From assembly GCA_900752445.1 (NCBI GenBank), contig CAADVN010000274.1, positions 1 through 23,453 on the forward strand: a stretch of 23,453 bases of DNA. The letters are read 5' to 3'. Positions 7,281 to 14,469 of the stretch are shown here, in pieces (position 1 is the first letter of the stretch; each line of letters opens with the position of its first letter). Both the position numbers and the translations under genes were made by a program. This DNA is from an uncultured Oscillospiraceae bacterium. Its GTDB lineage: Bacteria > Bacillota > Clostridia > Oscillospirales > Oscillospiraceae. Under the pieces are notes generated by a model, which saw only the letters and a list, made by a program, of their open reading frames with translations, had not been told where the DNA came from and made no database searches.

Positions 7281-8336
7281 TCAGCCCTCGGTGTACACAA
7301 AGGCGGACAGGTTATCGACGTTGTCGATGGTTATGGCCACGCAGGGGACGAGCTGCTTCTCGCCCACGCCGTCGAGGGTGGCGCCGTTGTTGTTGATGTA
7401 GTAGTGGCCCTGCTCAACAGCCATCTGGGCGATGAGGGCGCACTGCTGCAGCGCGGTGCCGACCATCTGGCCGCTCTTGATGAGGGCGGCGGCGTCGTCG
7501 GAGCCGTCAACACCGATTATCTTGATGTCGCTGCGGCCGGCGTCGGCGCAGGCAGCGGCAGCGCCGCAGGCCATGGTGTCGTTGCCGCAGATGATGCCGG
7601 TGATCTCCGGGTTGGCCTCGAGTATGGCCTCGGTCTTCTCATAAGCCTCGGTCTGGTCCCAGTTGGCGGACTGCTGCGCCACCATCTCAAGACCCTCGTA
7701 CTGGTCGATGACGGAGTGGAAGTTCTCGCTGCGGACCTGGCAGTTGGTGTCGCTCTCAAGGCCGAGCAGCTCGGCGTACTTGCCCTCGTAGTTCATGGCC
7801 TCGACCCACTTCTCGGCGATGGCGGCGGCGCCCTGCGCGTTGTCAGCGACTATCTGGGCCACGGCGATGCCGGTGGTGTTGATCTCACGGTCGATGAGGA
7901 AGCAGGGGATGCCCGCGTCGTAGGCGGCCTGGACGGCCTCGATGGTGGCGTCGGCGCCGGCGTTGTCGAGGACTATGAACGCGGCCTTGTCGGCGATGGC
8001 GGCCTCGATGGCCTCGAGCTGACGGGAAGCGTCGTCGTCGTGGGAAACGGTCTTGACCTCGTAGCCCAGGGCCTCGGCGGTCTCACGGGCGACCTCGGCC
8101 TCAGTCGCGAAGAACACGTTCGAGGTGGCCGGGGTGATCACGTAGACGATGTTGCTGCCGCCGCCGGGCAGGAAGGTGGCTTCGTCGCCGCCCTCATCAG
8201 CGGGGGCCTCGGTGACCTCGGGGGCCTCGGTCTGGGTGTCGTCCGGCGTGTCGGTCGGCGTGCTGTCAGTGCTGCCGCAGGCGGCCAGCGCGAACACCAT
8301 CGCGAGCGCGAGGAGCAGTGCAAGGAACTTTTTCAT
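7281..8336 (-). CDS. rbsB: Ribose-type sugar-binding lipoprotein
   Basis: This 351-residue extracellular solute-binding protein delivers sugar to RbsAC. It has a lipoprotein signal with ALAAC (C20), a Thr/Glu/Pro-rich linker to about residue 55, then a two-lobe periplasmic-binding fold. Compared with E. coli RbsB from memory, the pocket residues are nearly all present: N and both F in SNVFF, N in LDNAGADAT, DR in IDREINTTG, R in QVRSENF, N in GNDTMA, D in GVDGSDD and Q in TALQQ. The one visible change is tryptophan (SANWDQ) for a phenylalanine. The start at 8336 is chosen because GGAGG lies nine bases upstream, and the in-frame ATG at 8351 falls inside that site. The ligand is probably ribose or a close furanose. 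Confidence 0.93.
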   Translation of the reverse strand: MKKFLALLLALAMVFALAACGSTDSTPTDTPDDTQTEAPEVTEAPADEGGDEATFLPGGGSNIVYVITPATSNVFFATEAEVARETAEALGYEVKTVSHDDDASRQLEAIEAAIADKAAFIVLDNAGADATIEAVQAAYDAGIPCFLIDREINTTGIAVAQIVADNAQGAAAIAEKWVEAMNYEGKYAELLGLESDTNCQVRSENFHSVIDQYEGLEMVAQQSANWDQTEAYEKTEAILEANPEITGIICGNDTMACGAAAACADAGRSDIKIIGVDGSDDAAALIKSGQMVGTALQQCALIAQMAVEQGHYYINNNGATLDGVGEKQLVPCVAITIDNVDNLSAFVYTEG

Positions 8337-8366
8337 TTGTTTGACCTCCAATTAATTTTTATAATA

Positions 8367-8379
8367 CGGGCCATGCCCG
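8367..8379 (-). promoter_or_regulatory. Short hairpin between the FGGY kinase and rbsB
   Basis: CGGGC and GCCCG pair around a three-base loop and are followed on the - strand by TATTATAAAAATTAATT. This could be a weak attenuator, partly separating the metabolic genes from the transport genes, or an mRNA 5' stabiliser for rbsB. I see no well-spaced -35 that would make the AT tract a convincing internal promoter. Confidence 0.3.
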
Positions 8380-8390
8380 CAGTATACTGG

Positions 8391-9869
8391 TTAATCATGC
8401 GTGAGCGCCTGCTTAACCGCGGCCTTCCAGCCGCTGTAGAGCCCGGCCCTGCGCTCTTCCGGCATCGCCGGGGCGTAGGTCCTGCGCTTCACGTGTTCAT
8501 AGACCCTGTCCGGGTCGTATATGCCCGCCGAAATGCCGGCGGCGTAGGCCGCGCCCATGCCGGAGAGCTCCTGCAGGTTCGGCACCTCGACCGAGGCCCG
8601 CGCCATGTCGGCCTGGAACTGCATGAGATAATCGCTGGCCGTCGGCCCGCCGTCCACCCGCAGGCTGCCGAGCTCGACGCCCGCGTCCCGCCGCATGAGC
8701 TCCGTCAAATCGGTTATCTGGTAGGCGATGCACTCGAGGCAGGCGCGGGCTATCTCCGCCCTGCCCGTCGTCCGGCTGACGCCCGTGAGCAGGCCCGAGG
8801 CCCTGCTGTCCCAGTACGGCGCGCCCAGGCCCGAGAAGGCCGGGACGAAGTAGCACCTGTCGTTCGGGTTCGCCGACCTCGCGAGCTCCGTCGCCTCGGC
8901 GTCCGTCCGGATGAGGCCCACGTCCTTGCGCAGCCAGGTCATGACCGCGCCGGTGTAGTTGAGGTTGCCCTCGAAGACGTACTCGACCTTCCCGTTCATG
9001 CCCCAGGCGAGGCTCGTTACCAGCCCGCCCTCGGAAAACCTCGGCTCCGTGCCGATATTCATCATCACCGACGAGCCGGTGCCGTAGGTGGCCTTCACCT
9101 GTCCGGGCCTGCGGCAGTCCTGCCCGAAGAGCGCGCCGTGGCTGTCGCCCAGGACGCCGCAGACGGGTATGGGCTCGTCGAGGAAACCGCCCAGATCGGT
9201 CGTGCCGAAGACGGAATCGCTCATGCGCACCTCGGGCAGCGCGTCCACCGGCACGCCGAAGGCCCGGCAGAGGCCCTCGTCCCAGCGCAGCTTTGTGATA
9301 TCGAAGAGCTGCGTGCGGCTGGCGTTCGAGTAGTCCGTGGCGTGCACCTTTTCCCTTGTGAGGAACGAGAGCAGCCAGCTGTCCACGGTGCCGAAGCAGA
9401 GCCTGCCCTGCCCCGCCAGCTCGCGGGCCTCGGGCACGTTCTCCATTATCCAGCCCATCTTCGAGGCCGGGAAATAGGGCGAGAGGTTCATGCCGCTTAT
9501 CTTCCGCACTTCCTCGGCCATGCCCGTGAGCCGCTCGCAGACCTTCTCGGCCCGGGCGCACTGCCAGACGATGGCGTGGCAGATGCTCTTTCCCGTTTCC
9601 CTGTCCCAGGCTACCGTCGTCTCCCTCTGGTTCGAGATGCCGAAGGCGGCGACGTCCTTTTTATCTATGCCGGCCTTTTCCACCGTGTCGCGGCAGACGC
9701 CAAGCGTGTTCTCGCGTATCTCCTCGGGGTCGTGGCTGACCCAGCCGAGCTCGCTTATTATCTGCCTGTGCGGCCTGTCGGCCCGGCAGACCAGCACGCC
9801 GTCCTCGTCGAACAGCAGGCCCTTCGTGCCCTGGGTGGACTGGTCCACCGCGAGAACATAGCGGCTCAT
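8391..9869 (-). CDS. FGGY-family carbohydrate kinase, glycerol-kinase-like but with altered pocket
   Basis: The 492-residue cytoplasmic kinase aligns along its whole length with glycerol kinase: SNQRETTVAWDRETGK (79-94), VWQ (101-103), GTVDSWLLSFLT, NASRTQLFD, GALFGQ and TYGTG, ending with an LRVDGG segment. The E. coli GlpK glycerol contacts R83, E84, W103, Y135 and D245 appear kept (R82, E83, W102, Y132, D242). GDQQAAL is changed to GDSHGAL, and the hydrophobic contact F270 is a serine (S267). The N-terminal phosphate loop reads DQSTQGTK rather than DQGTTS. I therefore expect a larger or more polar ketose or polyol as substrate. The start at 9869 overlaps the transketolase stop (ATGA); a 41-residue upstream extension lies within that gene and is rejected. 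Confidence 0.88.
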   Translation of the reverse strand: MSRYVLAVDQSTQGTKGLLFDEDGVLVCRADRPHRQIISELGWVSHDPEEIRENTLGVCRDTVEKAGIDKKDVAAFGISNQRETTVAWDRETGKSICHAIVWQCARAEKVCERLTGMAEEVRKISGMNLSPYFPASKMGWIMENVPEARELAGQGRLCFGTVDSWLLSFLTREKVHATDYSNASRTQLFDITKLRWDEGLCRAFGVPVDALPEVRMSDSVFGTTDLGGFLDEPIPVCGVLGDSHGALFGQDCRRPGQVKATYGTGSSVMMNIGTEPRFSEGGLVTSLAWGMNGKVEYVFEGNLNYTGAVMTWLRKDVGLIRTDAEATELARSANPNDRCYFVPAFSGLGAPYWDSRASGLLTGVSRTTGRAEIARACLECIAYQITDLTELMRRDAGVELGSLRVDGGPTASDYLMQFQADMARASVEVPNLQELSGMGAAYAAGISAGIYDPDRVYEHVKRRTYAPAMPEERRAGLYSGWKAAVKQALTHD

Positions 9870-10792
9870 TTCACCAGCTCCAGCGCGGCCTTCTCGATGC
9901 CCGCGGCGTCGAGGCCGTAGTGTGCGAACACCTGCTTCGAGTTGCCCGTCACCACCGGGCTGTCCGGCAGCGTGAGGTTCACGACCCGGCACGGGGCCTC
10001 AGCCGCCGTCACCTGCGCGACCATGGACCCCAGGCCGCCGATGGCGACGTGCTCCTCCACCGTGATTATCTTCCCGGTCTTTGCGGCCTTCAGCACGGCC
10101 TCGCGGTCGAGGGGCTTTATGCAGTACATGTCTATGACCATGGCGTCCACGCCCTTTTCGGCGAGGGCCTCCGCGGCCTTCTTCGCGTGCCAGACGAGCT
10201 CGCCGCAGGCGATGATGGCGATGTCCTTGCCCTCGCGCACCACCGTGGCCTTGTCCATCTCGAAGGGGACGTTACCCTCCTCGTACACGTCCTCGACGGC
10301 GTTGCGGCCCACCCTTATGTACGCCGGGTCCTTGTCGGCCATGAGCGCCCTCGTGAGCTTCTCGGTCTGGAACCTGTCCGAGGGGAAATACACCCTCATG
10401 CCGGGGATGGAGCCTATCGTGGCTATATCCGTCGTGGAGTGGTGGGTCATGCCGAGCGCGCCGTAGCTCACGCCGCCGGAGATGCCCAGGAGCTTCACGT
10501 TCATGTGCGAGTACGCGCAGTCCACCTTCACCTGCTCCATCGAGCGCGTGGACAGGAAGGACGCCGGGGACACGGCCATGGGCTTCTTGCCCGCGTTGGC
10601 GAGGCCCGCCGCCATCGACACCAGCGACTGCTCCGCGATGCCAACCTCTATGAACTGCTCGGGCAGCGCGTCCGCGAAGGGCGTCATCGAGCCGGAACCC
10701 CTGGAATCCGAGCACAGGACGACGATGTCCCTGTCCTCCTTCGCGAGCTCCATGAGCACATTGCACACGACCTGCTTATTTGCCGTTGCCAT
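9866..10792 (-). CDS. Transketolase, C-terminal subunit
   Basis: The 308-residue product carries the pyrimidine-binding and C-terminal domains of transketolase, split from the N-terminal half. The catalytic glutamate that activates thiamine diphosphate is E54 in EVGIAEQ. Other family marks are FIEVGIAEQSLVSMAAGLA, the THHSTTDIA loop, ADKDPAYIRVGR and the C-terminal VEEHVAIGGLG. It starts in a TAATG overlap with the N-terminal subunit gene, ensuring paired synthesis. Transketolase moves a two-carbon ketol unit from a ketose phosphate to an aldose phosphate. Its place between an isomerase and an FGGY kinase implies a dedicated catabolic role rather than the housekeeping pentose-phosphate enzyme. 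The exact substrate is unknown. Confidence 0.92.
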   Translation of the reverse strand: MATANKQVVCNVLMELAKEDRDIVVLCSDSRGSGSMTPFADALPEQFIEVGIAEQSLVSMAAGLANAGKKPMAVSPASFLSTRSMEQVKVDCAYSHMNVKLLGISGGVSYGALGMTHHSTTDIATIGSIPGMRVYFPSDRFQTEKLTRALMADKDPAYIRVGRNAVEDVYEEGNVPFEMDKATVVREGKDIAIIACGELVWHAKKAAEALAEKGVDAMVIDMYCIKPLDREAVLKAAKTGKIITVEEHVAIGGLGSMVAQVTAAEAPCRVVNLTLPDSPVVTGNSKQVFAHYGLDAAGIEKAALELVK

Positions 10793-11625
10793 TACAGACC
10801 CGCCTTCCTTTCCGCCAGCTCGGCCATCGCCGTCTCATACTGTTCGTCGTTCATGACCTTGTGGTGCCACACGGCCAGGTTCTCCATGAAGGAGACGCCC
10901 TTGCCCTTCGTCGTGTTCAGGATGATGACCGTGGGCTTGCCCTTCGTCTCCTTCGCCAGGCTTATCGCCGCGTCAACGGCGGCCATGTCGTTGCCCGGTA
11001 TCGAGATGACGTTCCAGCCGAAGGCCGCCCAGCGGCGCTCCTGCTCGTCCTGGGCCATGACGTCCTCGGTGCTGCCGGAGATCTGGAGCCGGTTCCTGTC
11101 CACGAAGGCGGTGAGGTTATCCAGCTTGAAGTGCCCGCCGGCCATGACGCCTTCCCATACGCTGCCCTCGGCCAGCTCGCCGTCGCCCAGGACGGCGTAC
11201 CCCCTGTAGGGCCTGCCGTCCATCTTGCCCGCCTTCGCCATGCCCACCGCCACGGAGAGCCCGTGGCCCAGGGAGCCGGAGTTCATCTCTATGCCCGGTA
11301 TCTTGTTGTTCGGGTGGCCGATGAAGCGCGAGCCGTAGGCGCTGTAGGTCTCCATAAGCTCGGCCTTGTCAAAGTAGCCCCGGTCGGCCAAAATGCAGTA
11401 GAGCGTCTCAACCGAGTGGCCCTTCGAGAGCACGAACCTGTCCCTGTCCGGGTCGGCCTCGTTCTCGGGCGAGCAGTTCAGGTGCTTGTAGTACAGCGCG
11501 ACGAGGGCCTCCATCTCGCTCATGTCGCCGCCGATGTGGCCGCAGCCGGCCTTGTGGATGAGGGTCACGACGTCCGCGCGGATGTCGCAGGCCTTCTTCT
11601 CAAGCTCTGTTATCGTCATGCTCAT
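10792..11625 (-). CDS. Transketolase, N-terminal (thiamine diphosphate-binding) subunit
   Basis: This 277-residue protein is the ThDP-diphosphate-binding half of a split transketolase. It shows HIGGDMS (30-36), SKGH (67-70), GHPNNKIPGIEMNSGSLGHG (103-122) and the cofactor motif beginning GDGE at 147 and ending near N178. After SKGH the usual alanine/proline-rich stretch is replaced by SVETLY, a small departure near the active-site entrance. The gene overlaps the isomerase stop (ATGA at 11625). A second ATG at 11619 has better spacing from AGGAG and may be the real start. It must pair with the downstream C-terminal subunit. Confidence 0.92.
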   Translation of the reverse strand: MSMTITELEKKACDIRADVVTLIHKAGCGHIGGDMSEMEALVALYYKHLNCSPENEADPDRDRFVLSKGHSVETLYCILADRGYFDKAELMETYSAYGSRFIGHPNNKIPGIEMNSGSLGHGLSVAVGMAKAGKMDGRPYRGYAVLGDGELAEGSVWEGVMAGGHFKLDNLTAFVDRNRLQISGSTEDVMAQDEQERRWAAFGWNVISIPGNDMAAVDAAISLAKETKGKPTVIILNTTKGKGVSFMENLAVWHHKVMNDEQYETAMAELAERKAGL

Positions 11626-13022
11626 TCTCCTCTCAGATAGGCCTTCACGTCTTCCTCAATCGGGTCGTACAGGTCGGGCTTCACGCCTATGTACTTGCAG
11701 GCCTCGTAGAGTATGGGGACGACGTCCTTGTGTATGCCCACGCAGTGGTGGATGTACGGGCCCTCGACGACCTTCGCCTCGAGCCTCTTGATGTTCTCGA
11801 CCTCTATCCAGAGGTAGGTGCCCATGCCCGTCGGGCCGTCCACGCCCTTGGCGTTGCCCAGGAGCAGCGAATACTCGCCGTTGTCGCCGTCGAACCTTGC
11901 GAGCGTCAATTCGCCGTGCTTGGCCTCCGCCGTGATGGCGCCGGGGTAATCAAAGGCCAGCGGGTAGGTAATGCAGGGCTTGCAGCCCGCCACGGACAGC
12001 GGCCAGGGGCCGCAGTGCTGCAAAAGCTCGCCGTTTTCGATGTCCGGGTGCCTTATCGTCCAGTCGGCGAAGAAGCTGCGCGTCTCGTCGTTCGCCGCGG
12101 CCTCTACCAGAAGGGCCGTGATGGCGCCGTGGATGTCCGTCTCGCACACGACCGGGATGCCCTTGTCGTTGAGCAGTGCGTTCGCCGCGCAGGGCATGAT
12201 GCCGAGCTCGCCCTGCAGCGCGTTCCAGCACTGGATGGCAGCCGCGTTGCAGTGGTACTGCTTCACGAGCCGCTCCATCGCCACCGCGAGGCCCGCGACG
12301 TTCGTCAGCTGCTCGTCCGTGACCTTTATCTCCATGTGCTCGCGGCAGTAGGCGATGGTCTTCTGCACCTCGTCGCCCTCGGCGATGGCCTTTTTGACCT
12401 CAGCCGTGAGCTCCGGCAGCGGGATGGGCGCGAGCTGGACGTTGAACTTCTCCAGCAGCTCGCCCTCGTTGCACATCGTGCTCCAGAAGTCAAAGGGCCT
12501 CGGGCCTATCTGCAATATCCTGATATTCCTGAAGGTCTTCACGACGTTGCACACCGCAAGGAAGTCCCTCACGCCGCGCTCGAACACGGGGTCGGACAGG
12601 CGGCAGTTCGTCAGATATGTAAAGGGTACGCCGAAACGCCTGAGCACCTTGCCGGTGGCAAAAAGGCCGCACTGCGTATCGCGGAGCCGCGTGCCGTCGG
12701 GCTCCGGCCTCTCGTCCAGAGGGCCCCAGAGCAGCACGGGCACGTCCAAATCCTTCGCCAGCCTCGCGCAGAGGTACTCGGTGCCGAAATTGCAGTGCGC
12801 CAAAAGCAGGCCCTCGACACCCGCCGCACGGAACTTCTCGAGTATCTTGAGCCTGTCGTCCTCGCTGTAAAGCAGGCCCTCCTCATTGATGTCGTCAATG
12901 TCCACGAAGTCCACGCCCAGTTCCTTCAAGCGCTGTGCCGTCAGGTTCCTGTACTTGACAGCGTCCGGTGCGCTGAATATGCTGCGCCTCGTCGGAGCGA
13001 ATCCCAGTTTGATCTGCGCCAT
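11622..13022 (-). CDS. L-fucose/L-arabinose isomerase-family protein, first gene of the sugar operon
   Basis: The 466-residue product belongs to the FucI-related isomerase group (COG2407-type), which interconverts aldoses and ketoses with a divalent metal. The C-terminal part has IQCWNAL (263-269), GIMPCAANALL, VVCETDIHGA (291-300) and GPYIHHCVG (421-429). E294, D296 and a histidine at 425 or 426 are plausible metal ligands by analogy with FucI. The ATG at 13022 is preferred to the in-frame GTG at 13037, because that GTG is part of the AGTGAGG binding site. No fuculose or ribulose phosphate aldolase or epimerase accompanies it, so fucose or arabinose are not favoured. It lies about 34 bases below the predicted transcription start. 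Confidence 0.85.
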   Translation of the reverse strand: MAQIKLGFAPTRRSIFSAPDAVKYRNLTAQRLKELGVDFVDIDDINEEGLLYSEDDRLKILEKFRAAGVEGLLLAHCNFGTEYLCARLAKDLDVPVLLWGPLDERPEPDGTRLRDTQCGLFATGKVLRRFGVPFTYLTNCRLSDPVFERGVRDFLAVCNVVKTFRNIRILQIGPRPFDFWSTMCNEGELLEKFNVQLAPIPLPELTAEVKKAIAEGDEVQKTIAYCREHMEIKVTDEQLTNVAGLAVAMERLVKQYHCNAAAIQCWNALQGELGIMPCAANALLNDKGIPVVCETDIHGAITALLVEAAANDETRSFFADWTIRHPDIENGELLQHCGPWPLSVAGCKPCITYPLAFDYPGAITAEAKHGELTLARFDGDNGEYSLLLGNAKGVDGPTGMGTYLWIEVENIKRLEAKVVEGPYIHHCVGIHKDVVPILYEACKYIGVKPDLYDPIEEDVKAYLRGE

Positions 13023-13062
13023 ACTTAACAGCCTCACTTTTCAATTTTGATTTCCGGTTTTG

Positions 13063-13091
13063 ATTATAAATATTTATATAAACATTGTCAA
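13063..13091 (-). promoter_or_regulatory. Consensus sigma-A promoter of the sugar operon
   Basis: On the - strand, TTGACA (13091-13086) and TATAAT (13068-13063) are both perfect consensus and exactly 17 bases apart, with a start expected near 13056. A 14-bp perfect palindrome, TATAAATATTTATA, lies at 13065-13078 across the -10 and spacer and is a candidate repressor site. So strong a promoter would need repression, which fits the LacI-family gene next door. Confidence 0.85.
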
Positions 13092-13170
13092 GGATATTTT
13101 GTTATTTCATATTTTTCGTTTATTCGCACAATCGCCACTTACCTGATTTATGCATGTTACTCAGATTTAT

Positions 13171-13191
13171 CCGATATTATTATCCTATCGG
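13171..13191. promoter_or_regulatory. Inverted repeat upstream of the operon promoter
   Basis: CCGATA (13171-13176) and TATCGG (13186-13191) form a perfect inverted repeat about nine bases apart, some 80 bases upstream of the -35. The 295-base gap 13023-13317 is AT-rich in its promoter-proximal half. It also holds an AGCG-N2-CGCT repeat at 13210-13219. Any of these could bind a regulator, but none is demonstrated. Confidence 0.25.
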
Positions 13192-13266
13192 CCACCAGCG
13201 ACGACCCTGAGCGCACGCTTGAACCCACTATCTGCCTTTTTACAGCCCCGAAATACACAAGTGCAG

Positions 13267-13298
13267 CAAAAATGCCGCCCGCTTTTGGCGAACGGCAT
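13267..13298 (-). terminator. Terminator of the LacI-family regulator gene
   Basis: On the - strand, ATGCCG (13293-13298 complement) starts a stem with a 2-by-2 internal loop and a five-base loop. It closes at 13272 and is followed by TTTTT. It begins about 20 bases after the regulator stop codon. It separates the regulator transcript from the sugar-operon promoter. Confidence 0.65.
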
Positions 13299-13317
13299 AT
13301 AAATCCATCTAAATGTT

Positions 13318-14349
13318 TTAGCTCCTCCCTGCCCAGGGCCCGTCTATGACGCTCTCGCGCTCTATGAACTCGGTGCAGCTCTCTATCTTGAAGATGCCGG
13401 TGTTGGGGTCGTCCATCATGGTGATGAGCCGGCGGACGGACTCCCAGCCCATCGTGCGCTTGTTGACGTGTATGGTCGTGAGCGCCGGGCTGGACACCGT
13501 GCAGTAGGGCAGATCGTCAAAGCCCACGATGGACACGTCCTCAGGGACCCTGTAGCCCCGCTCCTTGAGAGCGCGCATGACGCCGAAGGCGATGAGGTCG
13601 TTGTCCACAAAGAAGGCCGTGGGCAGCTTCGGCTCTGTATCCAGGTACTTGAGCATGCCCACATAGGCGCTGTCGGTCTTCGTGCCGACAGTGACGCACC
13701 AGTCCGGGTCAAGCTCGATACCGTGCTCCACCAGCGCCTGCCTGTAACCGCACTCGCGCGCCTGAAAGGCTTTTATCCTGAAGGAGCCTCGCACATAGCC
13801 TATCTCCCTGTGGCCCCTCTCTATTAAATAATGTACGGCGTTCTGCGCCGAGTCGATATTGTTTATGAGCACGCCGTTGAAGGGCTGCCTCTCGCACCAG
13901 CCGTCGAGCAGTATGAGCGGGCACTTGCAGTTGAGGTAGAGGTCGAAGTCCTCCTCAAGCATCTCTGTTGCCAGCAGTATGACGCCGCCGTTCGAGTCCG
14001 AGATTATCTGGCTCACCTGCTCGGCGTAGTCCGGCGCGGAGTAGTTTAGCCGGATATAGATGGTCGCCAGCCCGTTCTCGCGCGCGGCCTCCTCCACGCC
14101 CTCGATGACCGCGGGATGGAAGGGGCTGTCGTCGATTATGCCGCCGTTGCGCCGGAACTGCACGAACTTGATGCTTTTGAGGCTCTTCGAGCCCGTAAAA
14201 TAGCCCAGCTCGCCCGCCACCTGAAAGATACGCTCCGCCGTCTCCTTGTTCACGCCGCGCTTCATGTTCAGCGCGTTCGACACCGTTGCCGGAGAAAAGC
14301 CCGTTATCTCGCTTATGCGCTTGACGCTCGGTTTGTTGCCGGTCTTCAT
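13318..14349 (-). CDS. LacI-family transcriptional regulator, probable repressor of the sugar operon
   Basis: The 343-residue protein has an N-terminal LacI helix-turn-helix (SVKRISEITGFSPATVSNAL, residues 8-27) and hinge, followed by a periplasmic-binding-type effector domain: SPFHPAVIEGVEEAA, GVILLATEM, the FVDNDLIAFGVMRAL region and IVGFDDLP. It lies directly upstream of the isomerase operon in the same direction, but has its own promoter and terminator. I infer it represses the operon until a sugar or sugar phosphate binds. Start codon ATG at 14349 has a nearby GGTGAG site. Candidate operators lie between its own -10 and ATG, suggesting self-control. Confidence 0.9.
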   Translation of the reverse strand: MKTGNKPSVKRISEITGFSPATVSNALNMKRGVNKETAERIFQVAGELGYFTGSKSLKSIKFVQFRRNGGIIDDSPFHPAVIEGVEEAARENGLATIYIRLNYSAPDYAEQVSQIISDSNGGVILLATEMLEEDFDLYLNCKCPLILLDGWCERQPFNGVLINNIDSAQNAVHYLIERGHREIGYVRGSFRIKAFQARECGYRQALVEHGIELDPDWCVTVGTKTDSAYVGMLKYLDTEPKLPTAFFVDNDLIAFGVMRALKERGYRVPEDVSIVGFDDLPYCTVSSPALTTIHVNKRTMGWESVRRLITMMDDPNTGIFKIESCTEFIERESVIDGPWAGRS

Positions 14350-14357
14350 AAACTCAC

Positions 14358-14386
14358 CTAAATCTCTTTAGTTTCAGTTATCTAAA
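14358..14386. promoter_or_regulatory. Candidate operator in the LacI-family gene leader
   Basis: CTAAA (14358-14362) and TTTAG (14367-14371) form an inverted repeat with four bases between. A further CTAAA at 14382-14386 forms a second repeat with the same TTTAG. The cluster covers the predicted start site and leader of the regulator gene, where a bound repressor would block transcription. A matching CTAAA-TGT-TTTAG lies at 13309-13321 over the regulator's stop codon. Confidence 0.4.
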
Positions 14387-14389
14387 TTT

Positions 14390-14418
14390 ATTATATGAGT
14401 TTATAAATCAATTTGCAA
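14390..14418 (-). promoter_or_regulatory. Promoter of the LacI-family regulator gene
   Basis: The - strand has TTGCAA (14413-14418) and a perfect TATAAT (14390-14395 complement) 17 bases apart, with the start expected near 14383, about 34 bases before the ATG. The surrounding 14383-14450 is distinctly AT-rich. Confidence 0.7.
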
Positions 14419-14469
14419 CCATTTTTATGAGCAAAATCAAATTCAGCGCGTCTCACTATCTTTGAGCTA

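Noticed and set aside
8337..8351. Upstream ATG at 8351 as the start of the binding protein, and the analogous ATG at 17119 for glmM.
   Set aside because: Both upstream ATGs are part of the sequence that forms the GGAGG ribosome binding site of the downstream ATG.
8391..9869. Simple annotation as glycerol kinase.
   Set aside because: Overall similarity is high, but the pocket phenylalanine is replaced by serine and GDQQ by GDSH, and the operon context is pentose-type sugar transport.
7404..9920. Very long + strand open frame (838 codons) opposite rbsB and the FGGY kinase, and similar long frames at 4758-6542 and 9920-11209.
   Set aside because: They lie exactly antisense to well-identified genes, have repetitive low-complexity products, and arise because GC-rich codon use rarely creates stop codons on the opposite strand.
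11622..13022. L-arabinose isomerase or L-fucose isomerase proper.
   Set aside because: Sequence fits only the wider FucI-related group, and the aldolase or epimerase required by those pathways is absent from the operon.
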